Source of the DNA: an uncultured Saprospiraceae bacterium
GTDB lineage: Bacteria > Bacteroidota > Bacteroidia > Chitinophagales > Saprospiraceae
Assembly (NCBI GenBank): GCA_937941095.1
Contig: CALDYJ010000034.1
Span: 1-47,108 of the forward strand
DNA: 47,108 bases
Reading direction: 5' to 3'
Positions 33,503 to 42,353 of the stretch are shown piece after piece (position 1 is the stretch's first letter; every line of letters begins with the position of its first letter). A program made the position numbers and the translations under genes. The notes under the pieces were generated by a model. The model ran no database searches, was not told where the DNA came from, and saw only the letters and a program-made list of their open reading frames with translations.

Positions 33503-35830
33503 TTAATTTGTTCTGTAACTTAAGCCAACTTGGATAGTCCGCAATGCTTGTGGATTGTAAAATAAATCATCAGGAGAGTTGCTCGCTAATAATCCTTCAT
33601 AAACCGTATTGAAAACATTGTTGATCTTTATCAAGCCTTGAAACCTATCTGATAGATCATAACCGATTACGCCATCAAGTATGAAGTTTCCAATTCTTTC
33701 AAGGTCCTTTGCTGGCTTTCCTTGAATCACACCTAAGGCACTTATTGTAAGTTTAGGAAGTGGTTTAATGGATACCATTCCAGCAGCACTCCATATCGGT
33801 ACTTCAAATAACACTAGTTCATTTTTGTTTTTGAGCTTAAAACTTCTTGCATATTGCATGTTTAGACGGGCATCTAAATTTATAGAAGGGACTAAATTTT
33901 TATAATCAAAAGATGCTTGAAAACCGGTAAATGAAAGCGCATCGTTTCTATTGTTGAAATAGCCCACTATGGAATTTATGTCTGCTAAGGATTGTATGTT
34001 GAAATTGAAGTTGTAAGAAATTATGTTTTGTGTGTTATTAGAAAAACCAACCAAGTCAATTTTAAATTGAGGATTAGCGTTCCACCTAGCACCGATTTCG
34101 AAGGCAGTGGTTAATTCAGATTGAAGTGGTAAAGCAGCAATGCTTAAAATGTCTTTTGTTCCGGAATTCAGTCTAAATGTGTTGACATAATAATAAGGAG
34201 AAGGAACCCTAAATGCAGTGCCATAAAAAGTTCGCAAGCTCAACTTTGGATTCAGCTTATATAAAAAAGTTAAGCGTGGATTTATACCACTTTGACCTGG
34301 TAGCTCAGTATCTCCAAGTAATGATCCAAAGGCATAGAATTGCAAACCAAGCGTCATGTTCCACTTTGGTTTTTTAAAATAAGCTTGGATAAATGAACTG
34401 ATTCCACCTCCAAAATATGCTATTGGTTGCAAGGGGAGGCTTGGGCTTTTTATGGTATCTTCTACTGTAATTGGTCTTTTAGCTAGCGTGGTTAATGGCT
34501 TACCAACTCCAAGCCTGAGATTTGCACCATAAGAAAATTCTAACCAAGGTTTAATGTTCCTAGTATAAACCATTTCGGTTCCAAATTCTGTAGATTCTGC
34601 ATAGCTGTATCGATTTCCTGAAAAATATCTATCATAAATTTGAGTGCGTAAGCTATCGAAAAGTATCACATCCACACCTCCTCCGGGGAGAGAATCTAGA
34701 GCTGCAGAACGTGCAATTAAATTCATGCCTTCATTCAAAGAATTTCTGATTAATTGACTCGACGAACGATTATCAACTTCATATCGGAGCGCTGAAAAAT
34801 TGACTTCCAAACTTGATTTTTCTTTGCTTCTAAATCGACCAACATTGATACTCGTGATGTCTTCGCCAAAATAATTTAATGGATTATCATAACTAATAGC
34901 CAAAGGATGCAAGCCAATGGCACTGTGATCTCGACGATACATCTTTTGGAAATTTAAATGCCAATTTTTATAATAAATGTCTGCACCAAACATTCTGCTT
35001 AAATGGGGAATAGTACTAAAGTTTGCTTCTCCGGCTTTATCACTGGTGTAATTTCTTAAAGAAACATAGGAAGTGTCTACAATTGTAGAATTTATTTGGC
35101 GGACATAGTCTGTCGGGGTGTAGTTGTTTTCAAAGTCGTAAATAATTGACCTATCATTAAGAATGGTTGTACTACCATATACACTAAAGTTTACAACATG
35201 TTTGTTTCTTCCCAACTTTCCTCCAAAAATCAAATTGAGATCGGTATAGCCATTTTTATTACCTGCATTTAATCTCGCTTGAACAAAAGTCGGTCTATCG
35301 GTTTTTTCTAAAATTATATTGATCACCCCAGCAGAAGCATCTGCACCATAAACGGCTGCAGCAGGACCATAAATAACTTCTATCCTCTCGGCTTGTTGTA
35401 TCGGTAATTGAGCTCCAAGAGGCATGCTACTAGCAATGATCGGTTTGATAGGGACGTTGTTTATTAATATTTTTGCATAACTATTACCTCTTAATCCTCG
35501 CATTTGAAAGGTCTCTCCATCCAATGCACTGCCTGGTTGAGAAACTTGTATGCCAGGGAGATGTTTGAGCGCATCAACCAAGGTCACAAATCCATATCTT
35601 TGAATTTCTTCTTTAGTGATGACATAAATCGTGAGGGGGAGATCATCCACATCTTGTAAAGTCCTACTTCCAGACATGACTTTTTGCTGATTGAAGCTTG
35701 ATTCATTTTTTACTAAATTAGCTTCGCTCAAGGCAAAAGGGAAAATGGGAATGCTGTCGCTTTGGCCATTTGCCGAAAGGCAAAAAAAGATAAGTAATAC
35801 AATAAAGTAAGTTTTGATCAAAGAAGACAT
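33503..35830 (-). CDS. TonB-dependent receptor (third; cyclase-linked)
   Basis: 775 residues from ATG 35830; a TTG six bases further up is less likely. Signal peptide 1 to about 23 (ANGQ), a short N-terminal extension, a plug domain (about 50-175, with VITKEEIQRYGFVTLVDALK, FQMRGLRGNSYAKILIN and ERIEVIYGPAAAVYGADASAGVINI), then a barrel to the C-terminus ending QVGLSYRTN. It has no carboxypeptidase-regulatory domain and is unrelated in style to the two 1250-residue receptors. The plug pattern resembles siderophore or cobalamin receptors of the BtuB/FhuA class, but the ligand is open. It sits between a secreted TPR gene and the TPR-adenylate cyclase gene, 3 bases from the latter, so ligand uptake may be tied to cAMP signalling. 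Confidence 0.9.
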   Translation of the reverse strand: MSSLIKTYFIVLLIFFCLSANGQSDSIPIFPFALSEANLVKNESSFNQQKVMSGSRTLQDVDDLPLTIYVITKEEIQRYGFVTLVDALKHLPGIQVSQPGSALDGETFQMRGLRGNSYAKILINNVPIKPIIASSMPLGAQLPIQQAERIEVIYGPAAAVYGADASAGVINIILEKTDRPTFVQARLNAGNKNGYTDLNLIFGGKLGRNKHVVNFSVYGSTTILNDRSIIYDFENNYTPTDYVRQINSTIVDTSYVSLRNYTSDKAGEANFSTIPHLSRMFGADIYYKNWHLNFQKMYRRDHSAIGLHPLAISYDNPLNYFGEDITSINVGRFRSKEKSSLEVNFSALRYEVDNRSSSQLIRNSLNEGMNLIARSAALDSLPGGGVDVILFDSLRTQIYDRYFSGNRYSYAESTEFGTEMVYTRNIKPWLEFSYGANLRLGVGKPLTTLAKRPITVEDTIKSPSLPLQPIAYFGGGISSFIQAYFKKPKWNMTLGLQFYAFGSLLGDTELPGQSGINPRLTFLYKLNPKLSLRTFYGTAFRVPSPYYYVNTFRLNSGTKDILSIAALPLQSELTTAFEIGARWNANPQFKIDLVGFSNNTQNIISYNFNFNIQSLADINSIVGYFNNRNDALSFTGFQASFDYKNLVPSINLDARLNMQYARSFKLKNKNELVLFEVPIWSAAGMVSIKPLPKLTISALGVIQGKPAKDLERIGNFILDGVIGYDLSDRFQGLIKINNVFNTVYEGLLASNSPDDLFYNPQALRTIQVGLSYRTN

Positions 35831-35881
35831 GATCAAATATAGGTAAAAGAAGTTTATTGATTGAGCTTAAAAGTAGGCCCC

Positions 35882-37720
35882 TTAGATCTCATCTCCTCTA
35901 AGCCTTCTGTATCTCTTTCTTGCCTCAACGGCAAAGGTGCTTCCACTCATTTCAATAAATAACCGTTCGTAAAGGGCCTTCGCCTTTTCTGGATCATTCA
36001 TTTGATTTTCATAAAGTTCAGCTAGTTTAAACATGGAGTTATCTGCTCTAATTTCATCTAAGTGGTTATCGATTATTCTTTGGTATTTTTCTGCAGCTTT
36101 TACGTATGCTCTTTTCTTCATATATATGTTGGCTTCGGCATAAAGTACATCATCTACTAATGCATGATCAGAAAAATCTCTTCTCAAAGTGTCTAATTTG
36201 TCAAAAGCTTCATCAAAGCGGTTTTGAAAAATTAGCAAGTCTGAATTTGAGTATAATTCAAGAGCAGTTATCGTAGTGTCCAAACCTAAGTTGTCAGTTA
36301 TAAAAACAGATAAGTCAATGGCATCGTTTGAGATCAATTTTGATGTGGAGGCTTTTAGGACATTAAATTGAGCTTGCGCCCATTGAAAGTCTCCCATGAA
36401 GTAACTTAACTTCGCGTTTCTAAATCTTGCTTCGTGGCCCAGTTGATCATCTTTATAATCTTTGTCTACTTGTGAGTAGAGTAAGGTAGATTCCCATCTT
36501 TCCCCTTTCATTAAATAAAAGTCTGCTAGGCTTATTTTGGCTTTTGCTAAGGTAGATTTTTTAATGCCAGGATAAGTTAATAATTCTTTTAGAAGGGTGA
36601 TTGCCTTGTCAAGATCATTTAAATAAAAAGCTTCTAAATCTGCAAGTTCTACAATGATTGTAGCCGTGGATTTTGTTTTACCAAATTCTGTCAAAAACTT
36701 TTCATATTGGGATTCAAGTCCTCTTAAATCGTCCTCTGTGTAATCAAAGCCAGCGACAAGTTTTTTTCTTTTGTTGATAAGCAGTTCTCTTTTAGCATCA
36801 ACATAAAAGGTCGAAGCTTGTCCTTTTTCTAAAACAAGGTAATCATAGGCTTCAATGGCTGCATCATAATCTTTGGCGTTAGCGGCAATCTTTGCAAGGT
36901 CATAAATTCTTGATCCGTTTTCACTTAATCTTTTATCTAATGCTTTTACCTGCCTTAAGGCATTTTTGTAGTCTTTTCTTTGGATGAAAACCCAAGTCAA
37001 TAATTCTGGAAATTCTACGACTTTGTCATTTTCTTGAATTTTTTCATAGAGTTGAGCTTGTAATTCATCAAAACCTTCTTCGCTTGTAAGATTCCTTTGC
37101 AGCATAGTTTTTAAGCTTGGTAATTTACTTGGATTACTTTCTATGCTATTTAGGTAGTATTTTATCATTAAAGAGGTATCACCTTTTCTTCTATAGAGGT
37201 CACCTAAATTATAGGCAAAGATGTTTTCATCTTTTAGGAGCTCTGCTCCTTTTTCATAAACCTTAATGGCTTGCTCGTATTTAGTAAGGGAGATAAAAGA
37301 ATTTGCAAGTTTGGTTACAATAAAGCGATCAGCAGGCATTTTTTTTATTGCCTTATCGTATTGTTCGTTTGCTTGATCATCTAAAAATTGTCTCTCGAAT
37401 AAATTTCCGTAAGTAACATACCATTGAACTTTTTTAGGATTTTGCTTCAATTCCTTTTTTAAAGCCTCTTCTGCCTGGGTAAAACTTTCGTTATTTATGA
37501 GTGATTGGATGTATCGGTTGAAATAAAAGTCATTGTTACCATTTTTATCAAACAGCTTTTTATAAATGCTTGCTGCCTTCTCATATTCTCCATTCCCATA
37601 ATACTGCTGTGCTAATTTTGAATCCTGAGCAGTCAAGCCTTGGCTGAAAACCAATAAAATAAGACCTAAAAGTAGCTTAAATAGGCATTGATTGGGATTA
37701 AAACTTTTATTTAGGAACAT
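35882..37720 (-). CDS. Secreted tetratricopeptide-repeat protein
   Basis: 612 residues with a signal peptide (hydrophobic core LLLGLILLVFSQG, cleavage near TAQ, about 32) and TPR-type helix pairs along nearly the whole chain, for example YYGNGEYEKAASIYKKLF at the start, YEQAIKVYEKGAELL and YVKAAEKYQRIID near the end. No enzymatic domain, membrane helix or lipobox was seen. Such periplasmic TPR proteins act as scaffolds for envelope complexes; one of the later repeats resembles the BamD/CpoB style, but I do not claim identity. It leads the row TPR / TonB receptor / adenylate cyclase with a 51-base gap to the receptor. Confidence 0.8.
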   Translation of the reverse strand: MFLNKSFNPNQCLFKLLLGLILLVFSQGLTAQDSKLAQQYYGNGEYEKAASIYKKLFDKNGNNDFYFNRYIQSLINNESFTQAEEALKKELKQNPKKVQWYVTYGNLFERQFLDDQANEQYDKAIKKMPADRFIVTKLANSFISLTKYEQAIKVYEKGAELLKDENIFAYNLGDLYRRKGDTSLMIKYYLNSIESNPSKLPSLKTMLQRNLTSEEGFDELQAQLYEKIQENDKVVEFPELLTWVFIQRKDYKNALRQVKALDKRLSENGSRIYDLAKIAANAKDYDAAIEAYDYLVLEKGQASTFYVDAKRELLINKRKKLVAGFDYTEDDLRGLESQYEKFLTEFGKTKSTATIIVELADLEAFYLNDLDKAITLLKELLTYPGIKKSTLAKAKISLADFYLMKGERWESTLLYSQVDKDYKDDQLGHEARFRNAKLSYFMGDFQWAQAQFNVLKASTSKLISNDAIDLSVFITDNLGLDTTITALELYSNSDLLIFQNRFDEAFDKLDTLRRDFSDHALVDDVLYAEANIYMKKRAYVKAAEKYQRIIDNHLDEIRADNSMFKLAELYENQMNDPEKAKALYERLFIEMSGSTFAVEARKRYRRLRGDEI

Positions 37721-37856
37721 CGTTGTTTTTTAATGAGAATGTATAATTAAACGGAGCCTTTTGCTTAAAAATTCTTTTACTTTAGAGAATGCTCTTATTA
37801 AAAGACGTTTTTTATAGAATTAGTTACAAATTTCGAGCAAAAAGCGCTAAAAATGT

Positions 37857-37864
37857 TACTTTTG
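37857..37864 (+). promoter_or_regulatory. Candidate -7 element for the aconitase gene
   Basis: TACTTTTG is an exact TAnnTTTG match 33 bases before the aconitase ATG, predicting transcription from about 37871 and a leader of about 27 bases. The best upstream partner is TTTC about 22 bases back, so the -33 element is weak. Confidence 0.45.
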
Positions 37865-37897
37865 ATCACCTTTTTTAATTGAAAAATTTCATTGTTT

Positions 37898-40186
37898 ATG
37901 GCGTTTGACATCGATATGATTAAGTCTTATTATGAGAACTTATCAACAAGAATAGAAAAAATAAAGGAAACTTTAAACAGACCGCTAACTTTAGCGGAAA
38001 AGATCCTTTATTCTCACCTTCATCCAGACTCTCCTTTAAAGAACTATAGCAGAGGTGATGATTATGTGTTTTTTGCTCCGGATAGAGTAGCCATGCAAGA
38101 TGCAACAGCTCAAATGGCTTTGCTGCAATTTATGATGGCAGGTAAAGATAAGGTAGCTGTTCCTTCCACGGTGCATTGTGATCATTTGATCCAAGCTAAA
38201 TTAGGAGCCACCAAAGATCTTCAAGCAGCTTTAAACACCTCAAATGAAGTGTTTAATTTTTTGCAATCGGTTTCCGATAAATATGGCATTGGTTTTTGGG
38301 CACCAGGTGCAGGAATTATCCACCAAGTAGTTTTAGAAAATTATGCTTTCCCAGGAGGTATGATGATTGGAACAGATTCTCATACTGTTAATGCAGGAGG
38401 TTTAGGGATGGTGGCGATTGGAGTAGGAGGAGCTGATGCTGTGGATGTAATGGCAGGAATGCCTTGGGAACTTAAAATGCCGAAATTGATTGGCGTAAAA
38501 TTAACAGGGCGTCTATCAGGTTGGACAGCACCTAAGGATGTAATCTTAAAAGTCGCAGATATACTAACCGTAAAAGGAGGTACTGGTGCAATAGTAGAAT
38601 ACTTTGGACCTGGAGCCTTATCGATGAGTTGTACTGGTAAAGGAACCATTTGCAACATGGGGGCTGAAATTGGAGCGACAACTTCTACTTTTGGATACGA
38701 TGAGTCCATGGATAGGTATTTAAGAGCAACAGATAGAGAAGATGTTGCAGATTTAGCAAATCAATACGCGCAACATTTGACAGCTGACGCTGAATGTTAT
38801 GATAATCCAGAAAAGTATTTTGACCAAGTCATTGAAATCGATCTTTCTGTGTTGAAGCCATTAATTAATGGCCCTTTTACACCAGATCTTTCTACAGAAG
38901 CAGGTAGAGCAATGACTCAAGCAGCAACGAAAAATGACTGGCCTTTAGATGTAGAATGGGGACTAATTGGTTCTTGTACAAATTCTTCTTATGAAGATTT
39001 AACACGTGCGGCTTCAATTGCTCAACAAGCATTAGATAAAGGATTAAAAACGAAGTCTGAATTTGGAATTAATCCTGGTTCTGAGCAAGTAAGGTTTACT
39101 GCTGATAGAGATGGAATTTTAGAGGTCTTTGAAAAATTAGATGCAACAATCTTTACAAATGCCTGCGGACCTTGTATTGGTCAATGGGCTAGGTATAACG
39201 ATCCATCGAATGCTCCAAAGAATTCGATTATACATTCTTTCAATAGAAATTTTTCAAAAAGAGCAGATGGCAATCCAAATACCCATGCATTTGTAGCTTC
39301 TCCTGAGATGGTAGCAGCAATTGCTATTTCAGGTAGATTGGATTTTAATCCGCTTACAGATAAATTAGTCAACAATGCAGGTGAAGAAGTGATGTTAGAA
39401 GAGCCAACTGGATTAGAATTACCACCAGATGGTTTTGATGTCGAAGAAAGAGGATTTCACGCTCCAGCGGAAGACGGTAGCAAGGTAGAAGTAGTCGTTA
39501 GTCCTACTTCAGACCGTTTGCAATTATTAACACCTTTTAAACCAATTGCTGCTGATCAAATGCAGGATATGCGCTTATTGATTAAAGCTAAAGGTAAATG
39601 TACAACTGACCATATTTCTATGGCAGGGCCTTGGTTGAAATATAGAGGTCACCTTGAAAATATTTCTCAAAACTGTTTGATTGGAGCGGTTAACTATTTT
39701 AACGAAAAAACGAATACTGTAGCCAATTATAGCGACTCAATAACAGATCCTGCATTTATGGCTGTGCCAGATAGTGCAAGAAAATATCAAGATAATGGGG
39801 TCAGCACTGTTGTATTTGGTGAAGAAAATTACGGTGAAGGTTCGTCAAGAGAACACGCTGCCATGGAACCTAGGTTCCTCGGTGTTAATGTAGTAATTGT
39901 AAAATCTTTTGCGAGAATACATGAGACGAACTTGAAGAAACAAGGAATGTTAGGCTTAACTTTCGTGGATGTCAAGGACTATGAAAAAGTTAGACAAGAC
40001 GATTTAATTTCATTACCTGGCTTTGCCAACATGAAACCAGGAGAAAATTTAGAAGTGGTTTTAAAGCATTCTGACGGAACTACAGATTCTTTTATGGTTG
40101 CCCATACTTATAATCAAGCTCAAATAGATTGGGTGAAATCTGGTTCAGCTTTGAACAAGATTAGAGAAGAAGCAGGAGTAGCTTAG
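37898..40186 (+). CDS. Aconitate hydratase (mitochondrial-type aconitase)
   Basis: 762 residues. The TCA-cycle enzyme that isomerises citrate to isocitrate through cis-aconitate with a [4Fe-4S] cluster. The cluster cysteines are C360 (GSCTNSS), C423 and C426 ([11 protein letters not shown]). Other family blocks: [34 protein letters not shown], and the swivel-domain [16 protein letters not shown] with the catalytic Ser. The length of about 760 fits the mitochondrial-like group usual in Bacteroidota and is shorter than AcnA (about 890) or AcnB (about 860) of E. coli. ATG 37898 is taken over the TTG at 37892. It is monocistronic, with a repeat-rich terminator after it. Confidence 0.96.
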   Translation: MAFDIDMIKSYYENLSTRIEKIKETLNRPLTLAEKILYSHLHPDSPLKNYSRGDDYVFFAPDRVAMQDATAQMALLQFMMAGKDKVAVPSTVHCDHLIQAKLGATKDLQAALNTSNEVFNFLQSVSDKYGIGFWAPGAGIIHQVVLENYAFPGGMMIGTDSHTVNAGGLGMVAIGVGGADAVDVMAGMPWELKMPKLIGVKLTGRLSGWTAPKDVILKVADILTVKGGTGAIVEYFGPGALSMSCTGKGTICNMGAEIGATTSTFGYDESMDRYLRATDREDVADLANQYAQHLTADAECYDNPEKYFDQVIEIDLSVLKPLINGPFTPDLSTEAGRAMTQAATKNDWPLDVEWGLIGSCTNSSYEDLTRAASIAQQALDKGLKTKSEFGINPGSEQVRFTADRDGILEVFEKLDATIFTNACGPCIGQWARYNDPSNAPKNSIIHSFNRNFSKRADGNPNTHAFVASPEMVAAIAISGRLDFNPLTDKLVNNAGEEVMLEEPTGLELPPDGFDVEERGFHAPAEDGSKVEVVVSPTSDRLQLLTPFKPIAADQMQDMRLLIKAKGKCTTDHISMAGPWLKYRGHLENISQNCLIGAVNYFNEKTNTVANYSDSITDPAFMAVPDSARKYQDNGVSTVVFGEENYGEGSSREHAAMEPRFLGVNVVIVKSFARIHETNLKKQGMLGLTFVDVKDYEKVRQDDLISLPGFANMKPGENLEVVLKHSDGTTDSFMVAHTYNQAQIDWVKSGSALNKIREEAGVA

Positions 40187-40224
40187 AAGTTTATTTGTTT
40201 ATGGCCAGCCTCCAGGCAGTTGTT

Positions 40225-40282
40225 TATTTGTTTATCTGCTATTTCTATTTAGAATTAACAGATAAACAAATAAGCGCATAAA
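40225..40282 (+). terminator. Terminator-like inverted repeat after aconitase
   Basis: TATTTGTTTATCTG (40225-40238) and its exact complement CAGATAAACAAATA (40259-40272) form a 14-bp stem with a 20-base loop, followed after a short spacer by a run of seven T (from about 40285). A direct copy of GTTTATTTGTTTAT also lies at about 40190, so the same motif occurs twice directly and once inverted. Confidence 0.5.
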
Positions 40283-40347
40283 CAATTTTTTTGTCCGAGC
40301 AATGTCTTAGATGCCTGACATCACGATTATAAATCAAGTAAAAAATA

Positions 40348-40902
40348 ATGCCGAATTACAAGATTATAGGTGTAGATCCAGGAACAAAAATGTGTGGTTA
40401 TGGAATCCTTGAAGTAATCAATAAAAAAATCAGACTCATCGATTTAGGTGTAATTAATTTAACCAGCAAAAAAACGCACCAAGAAAAACTACAAACCATT
40501 TATCATCAAGTACAAGCAGAAATTGCAACTTACAAACCTACTTGCATGGCCGTTGAAGCTCCTTTCTTTGGAAAGAATGTGCAATCCATGTTGAAGTTAG
40601 GAAGAGCACAAGGTTCGGCTATTGTAGCAGGGATGAACATGGGGCTAGAAGTAGAAGAATATTCCCCTAAAAAAATCAAACAATCTGTAACCGGTAATGG
40701 AAATGCAAGCAAGGAACAGGTTGCTGCTATGCTAGAAAGTATCTTAAACATCTCTTTAGAAGGAAAAATGCTTGATGCAACTGATGCTTTAGGTGCAGCC
40801 GTATGTCATTTTTATCAAAGCAATTCGATTCTTGGAAAAAGTGATGGAAAAAGTTGGTCAAAATTTTTAAAAAATAACCCTGGAAGGGTTAAACAATTCT
40901 AA
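40348..40902 (+). CDS. ruvC: Crossover junction endodeoxyribonuclease RuvC
   Basis: 184 residues. The Holliday-junction resolvase that, with RuvAB, cuts recombination intermediates. The RNase H-fold acidic set is complete: D10 (GVDPGTKMCGYG), E70 (AVEAPFFGKN), D143 and D146 (MLDATDALGAAVCH). The DNA-contact segment GRAQGSAIVAG and the Lys-rich YSPKKIKQSVTGNGNASKEQV are also present. Its stop overlaps the folB start by one base (TAATG). No ruvA or ruvB gene is in the window, which is usual in this phylum. Confidence 0.95.
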   Translation: MPNYKIIGVDPGTKMCGYGILEVINKKIRLIDLGVINLTSKKTHQEKLQTIYHQVQAEIATYKPTCMAVEAPFFGKNVQSMLKLGRAQGSAIVAGMNMGLEVEEYSPKKIKQSVTGNGNASKEQVAAMLESILNISLEGKMLDATDALGAAVCHFYQSNSILGKSDGKSWSKFLKNNPGRVKQF

Positions 40903-41420
40903 TGGATAAAGTAGCACTAATAGGTATGGAGTTTTACGCCTATCATGGTGTATACGATGAAGAGCGGATCATTGGAGGAACATTCATGGTGGATGTAGAA
41001 GTCGGTGCTAATGTCAGTGCATCATTCCAGTCAGACAATGTCAATAAGACTATCAATTACGAAGACATCTATAGAATCTGTAAAGCTGTGATGAGTAGGC
41101 CATTAAACCTCATTGAAGCAATCGCCTTTAAAATTGAAGAGCAAATCAGGAATGAGTTTAAAAATATTCAAAGCCTGAAAATTACTGTCCATAAAAAAAA
41201 TCCGCCTTTAGGAGGCAAGGTAGAAGAGAGCAAATTTGAACTTAATAAGACTTATAAGGCAAGATGCCCAAAATGTGGGAATGCTAATATTTGCTACAAT
41301 AGTGAGAACTGTTGGTGCAAAGACTATAACATATCGCCTTCAACCGCTGAAAATTTAAGAGTAAATTATGAAGGATGTCTTTGTAAATCGTGCTTTTCAG
41401 AGTTTGGAAACAAGATTTAA
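40902..41420 (+). CDS. folB: Dihydroneopterin aldolase fused to a C-terminal cysteine-rich CWC domain
   Basis: 172 residues, about 50 more than a normal FolB. Residues 1-118 are dihydroneopterin aldolase: EFYAYHGVYDEER, INYEDIY, LIEAIAFKIEEQI and ITVHKKNPPLGG with the catalytic Lys region; the reaction makes 6-hydroxymethyl-dihydropterin for folate. Residues 121-165 form a separate module: C122-P-K-C125, C131, C137-W-C139, then C159-L-C161-K-S-C164, eight cysteines laid out like the Cys_rich_CWC family, probably metal-binding. The link between the parts is short (NKTYKAR) and in frame without a stop. The ATG overlaps the ruvC stop. What the added module does is unknown. Confidence 0.85.
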   Translation: MDKVALIGMEFYAYHGVYDEERIIGGTFMVDVEVGANVSASFQSDNVNKTINYEDIYRICKAVMSRPLNLIEAIAFKIEEQIRNEFKNIQSLKITVHKKNPPLGGKVEESKFELNKTYKARCPKCGNANICYNSENCWCKDYNISPSTAENLRVNYEGCLCKSCFSEFGNKI

Positions 41421-41447
41421 GTCCTTATTAACAGCAAATAGGCATAT

Positions 41448-41480
41448 TTTGTGCGTTACTAATGTGGATGCTTAAATTTG
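41448..41480 (+). promoter_or_regulatory. Candidate promoter of the DUF4197 gene
   Basis: TTTG (41448-41451), a 21-base spacer and an exact TAnnTTTG (TAAATTTG, 41473-41480), 48 bases before the DUF4197 ATG. Both elements and the spacing fit Bacteroidota housekeeping promoters; this is the best promoter match in the window. Confidence 0.6.
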
Positions 41481-41528
41481 AAAGCATTAAAATTTAAATA
41501 CAATTAATATATAATAAAATCTCTATCG

Positions 41529-42242
41529 ATGAAAAAATTATTTGCCATAGGTATGCTAGCATTTTTAATGTCTTGTGATGCCGCAACTTTAGGAAAGGTA
41601 TTAGAATCAACATTGTCTGAGGGACCTCTTTCTAATGTAGACATTGGAAATGGCTTAAAGCAAGCACTTGAATTAGGGGTAGGTGAAGGCGCTGTGAAGC
41701 TTTCTCAAGTAAACGGTTTTTTAGAAAGTCCTTATAAGATCTTACTTCCTGCGGAAGTAAGAAAAGTTACCGATAAGCTTCAAGGCGTTCCTGGCTTTAA
41801 AAATGTAGAAGCTGAAATGATCAAATTGCTAAACAGAGGTGCTGAAGATGCGGCTAAGTCTGCAAAACCTATTTTTGTAAACGCTATTAAGCAAATGACT
41901 TTTAGGGATGCAACAAACATCTTGATGGGTGAGCAAAACGCAGCTACTTCTTATTTACAGAAGTCTACTTCTAATCCATTGTATTCAGCTTTTAGTCCAA
42001 CCATTAAAACATCTTTGGATCGAGTGAATGCAACCAAATATTGGAATGACATAACTTCCAAGTATAACAGCTTACCTTTTGTTCGTGAAAAAATAAATAC
42101 AGATTTAACTGACTATGTTACGAAGCAGGCTTTGAAAGGAATGTTTGGTATGGTCGCTAAAAAAGAATTGAAAATAAGAACTGATGTAGGTGAAAGAACA
42201 ACTGATCTTTTAAGAAAAGTATTTGCGAAGCAAGATTCATAA
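41529..42242 (+). CDS. DUF4197 domain lipoprotein
   Basis: 237 residues. A short type II signal peptide ends at LMSC with the lipidated cysteine at residue 16. The rest is nearly all helical and matches DUF4197: GLKQALELGVGEGAVKLSQVNGF, LPAEVRKVTDKL, LLNRGAEDAAKSAKPIFVNAIKQMTFRDATNILMG, and YVTKQALKGMFGMVAKKE near the end. Function of the family is not known; it is found in the envelope of many Gram-negatives. It has its own promoter and a clear terminator, so it is monocistronic. Confidence 0.88.
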   Translation: MKKLFAIGMLAFLMSCDAATLGKVLESTLSEGPLSNVDIGNGLKQALELGVGEGAVKLSQVNGFLESPYKILLPAEVRKVTDKLQGVPGFKNVEAEMIKLLNRGAEDAAKSAKPIFVNAIKQMTFRDATNILMGEQNAATSYLQKSTSNPLYSAFSPTIKTSLDRVNATKYWNDITSKYNSLPFVREKINTDLTDYVTKQALKGMFGMVAKKELKIRTDVGERTTDLLRKVFAKQDS

Positions 42243-42265
42243 TCTATACTGCAAATTAAATAAAG

Positions 42266-42306
42266 AAAAATCCTTTGCTAGCTAAGTGCTGGTAAAGGAT
42301 TTTTTT
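42266..42306 (+). terminator. Rho-independent terminator of the DUF4197 gene
   Basis: AAAAATCCTTT (42266-42276) pairs with AAAGGATTTTT (from 42294) to form an 11-bp stem around a GC-containing loop (GCTAGCTAAGTGCTGGT), ending in seven T. It lies 23 bases after the stop codon. On the other strand it may also serve the LysE gene, which ends at 42354. Confidence 0.75.
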
Positions 42307-42353
42307 CATCCATCTGTCCGCCGTAGCCATAGCGAAGGAGTACCATCAACCAC

